From Ilumatobacteraceae bacterium (GTDB taxonomy: Bacteria; Actinomycetota; Acidimicrobiia; Acidimicrobiales; Ilumatobacteraceae), in contig JAENVT010000456.1 of NCBI GenBank assembly GCA_016650435.1, positions 1 to 14,016 of the forward strand: a stretch of DNA of 14,016 bases. Reading direction: 5' to 3'. The position numbers were made by a program, and so were the translations under genes. Numbering within the stretch: position 1 is the stretch's first letter; each line of letters begins with the position of its first letter. The notes under the pieces were generated by a model that did no database searches, was not told the DNA's origin, and saw only the letters and a program-made list of their open reading frames with translations. Below are positions 12,949 to 14,016 of the stretch, piece after piece.

Positions 12949-13851
12949 ATGCTTGCAGTGATCGTTGTACGCGACGGACAATTGCCCGTCGGTGCCGACG
13001 AGACCGTGTCGGAATGCGGCGGCAGGGCGTTTCTGATCGGGTCAGGTACGACGGCGGCGACTGCAGACCTGCAGCACGTCGCTCGCGAGATCACCACGAT
13101 GGAGACCGGCGACTTCAAACCGGCAACATGGGCCGAGGCGCTGTCAGAGCAGCTTGGCGACGAGCCGATCGTCGTCCTGCCGGCGTCGCCCGACGGGCGC
13201 GACCTCGCTCCGCGACTGGCCGCACAATTGCAACGGCCGCTGCATGCCATGGCGATGAGCATCTCGCCGGCGAGAATCGATCTGATCCGTCGCCACGGCA
13301 ATGAGCTGCATTCGTTGGATCCTCCGGCTGCTTTCGTGGCGACATTGCAGCCCGGCGTGCGCGGCGTCGATCACGTCGGCACAGCACCGGTTGTTCGCAA
13401 CATCTCGGTTCAGTTGACAGCGCACAACGACGCGACTATCGAACAGCTGCTGCCACCGGACGCGGCGACAATCGACCTGTCCGAGGCGGAGCGAATTGTC
13501 TCCGGCGGCGCCGGTCTCGACGATGCGCGTCGCTTTGCCCAACTAGCGGAGCTCGGCGCGAGGATTCAAGCAAGTGTCGGTGCAACTCGCGTCATCACCG
13601 ATCGAGGCTGGGCCGGCCACGAGCGTCAGATCGGCACCACCGGCGTGATCGTCAGCCCGAAGCTCTACATCGCGTTCGGCATCAGCGGCGCTGTCCAACA
13701 CACCACTGGGCTCGGACGGCCAGAGCACATCATCAGCATCAACACCGATCCGCACTGCCCGATGATGCAGCTGGCCGATCTGGCAGTGGTTGCCGATGCC
13801 AACGCCGTGCTCGACGAGTTGCTCGCGCGGATCGGGATGCCGGATGGCTGA
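12949..13851 (+). CDS. etfA: Electron transfer flavoprotein subunit alpha (EtfA/FixB family)
   Basis: FAD-binding subunit of an electron transfer flavoprotein, shuttling electrons from acyl-CoA or other flavin dehydrogenases to a membrane quinone oxidoreductase. It has 300 residues, near the usual length. The N-terminal half (1-170) is a weakly conserved Rossmann-like domain. The C-terminal FAD domain is clear: ERIVSGGAGL (181-190), GATRVITDRGW (211-221), QIGTTGVIVSPKLYIAFGISG (227-247), then GAVQHTTG (247-254) and INTDPHCPMMQLADL (264-278). All cofactor-contact motifs appear intact. No EtfB/FixA gene stands upstream, unlike the common fixA-fixB-fixC order. The last codons overlap the following FixC-like gene by 8 nt, so the two are co-translated. 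Confidence 0.92.
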   Translation: MLAVIVVRDGQLPVGADETVSECGGRAFLIGSGTTAATADLQHVAREITTMETGDFKPATWAEALSEQLGDEPIVVLPASPDGRDLAPRLAAQLQRPLHAMAMSISPARIDLIRRHGNELHSLDPPAAFVATLQPGVRGVDHVGTAPVVRNISVQLTAHNDATIEQLLPPDAATIDLSEAERIVSGGAGLDDARRFAQLAELGARIQASVGATRVITDRGWAGHERQIGTTGVIVSPKLYIAFGISGAVQHTTGLGRPEHIISINTDPHCPMMQLADLAVVADANAVLDELLARIGMPDG

Positions 13852-14016
13852 GCAAGATTTCGATGTCATCGTTGTCGGCGCCGGGCCCGCGGGATCGTGC
13901 GCGGCGATCGAGGCCGCCCGAGGCGGGCTGCGGACGTTGCTTCTGGAGCGCGGCCCATTCCCCGGCAGCAAGAACATGTACGGCGGAGTCGTCTATCCGC
14001 GAATCCTCGACGACCT
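13844..14016 (+). CDS. fixC: FixC/ETF-quinone-oxidoreductase-like FAD flavoprotein, N terminus (truncated by window edge)
   Basis: The first 57 codons of a flavoprotein related to FixC and ETF:quinone oxidoreductase, which takes electrons from ETF and passes them to quinone. A dinucleotide-binding fold is visible: DVIVVGAGPAGSCAAIEAARG (from residue 7), then TLLLERG and the FixC-type GSKNMYGGVVYP (44-55). ATG 13844 overlaps the end of etfA by 8 nt in another frame. The catalytic remainder lies beyond the window, so FixC versus a geranylgeranyl-reductase-type relative rests mostly on the GSKNM-x-GG motif and the neighbouring etfA. Confidence 0.85.
   Translation, partial: MAEQDFDVIVVGAGPAGSCAAIEAARGGLRTLLLERGPFPGSKNMYGGVVYPRILDD

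Overview
The window is a compact, high-GC bacterial chromosome segment. Nearly every base is coding, intergenic gaps are below 100 bp, and GTG and TTG starts are used alongside ATG. Gene content (an orphan sigma factor with a YDYRQI...GRPIGSLGPTR region 4, a FadH/OYE oxidoreductase of the mycofactocin-associated type, a PcrA/UvrD helicase, purEK, DedA) and many starts lying 6-9 nt after a -10-like TANNNT box suggest an actinobacterium. Acidimicrobiia (Ilumatobacter-like) is my best guess. This placement is inferred from protein character and was not tested by a search. No tRNA, rRNA, CRISPR array, insertion sequence or prophage was seen.

Layout. Positions 1-1160 (minus) hold the N-terminal part of a UvrD/PcrA helicase cut by the window edge. 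Diverging from it is a translationally overlapped pair of fluoride-channel genes, crcB1-crcB2 (1260-2143). A Crp/Fnr-type regulator (minus, about 2165-2851) and an ECF-like sigma factor (plus, 2934-3515) diverge across a short spacer that carries three alternating copies of a 9-mer. A DUF445 membrane protein follows (3561-4814). It converges on a cyclopropane-fatty-acid synthase (minus, 4835-6175). Next comes a solitary beta-class DNA methyltransferase with an extra C-terminal domain (minus, 6252-7658). It diverges from a 672-residue FMN/4Fe-4S/FAD oxidoreductase (7724-9742).

The right part is all on the plus strand: purE (9773-10267), purK (10320-11432), a DedA/VTT membrane protein (11445-12083), a DUF3291-GNAT fusion (12089-12925), ETF alpha (12949-13851) and the start of a FixC/ETF-quinone-oxidoreductase-like flavoprotein (13844 to the edge). 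PurE and PurK perform consecutive steps of de novo purine synthesis. The ETF and FixC-like proteins would pass electrons from flavin dehydrogenases toward quinone.

Most unusual local structures. (1) A 14-bp tandem repeat joins purE to purK. It creates a chain of four 5-codon mini-ORFs, each overlapping the next by ATGA, and so links the purE stop to the purK start. (2) The CAACACGCA / TGCGTGTTG / CAACACGCA triple site lies between the Crp-like and sigma genes. (3) -10-like boxes recur immediately before start codons, suggesting leaderless transcripts. (4) The methyltransferase has a C-terminal domain that may be a degenerate nuclease-like fold. Otherwise the window is mostly ordinary housekeeping.
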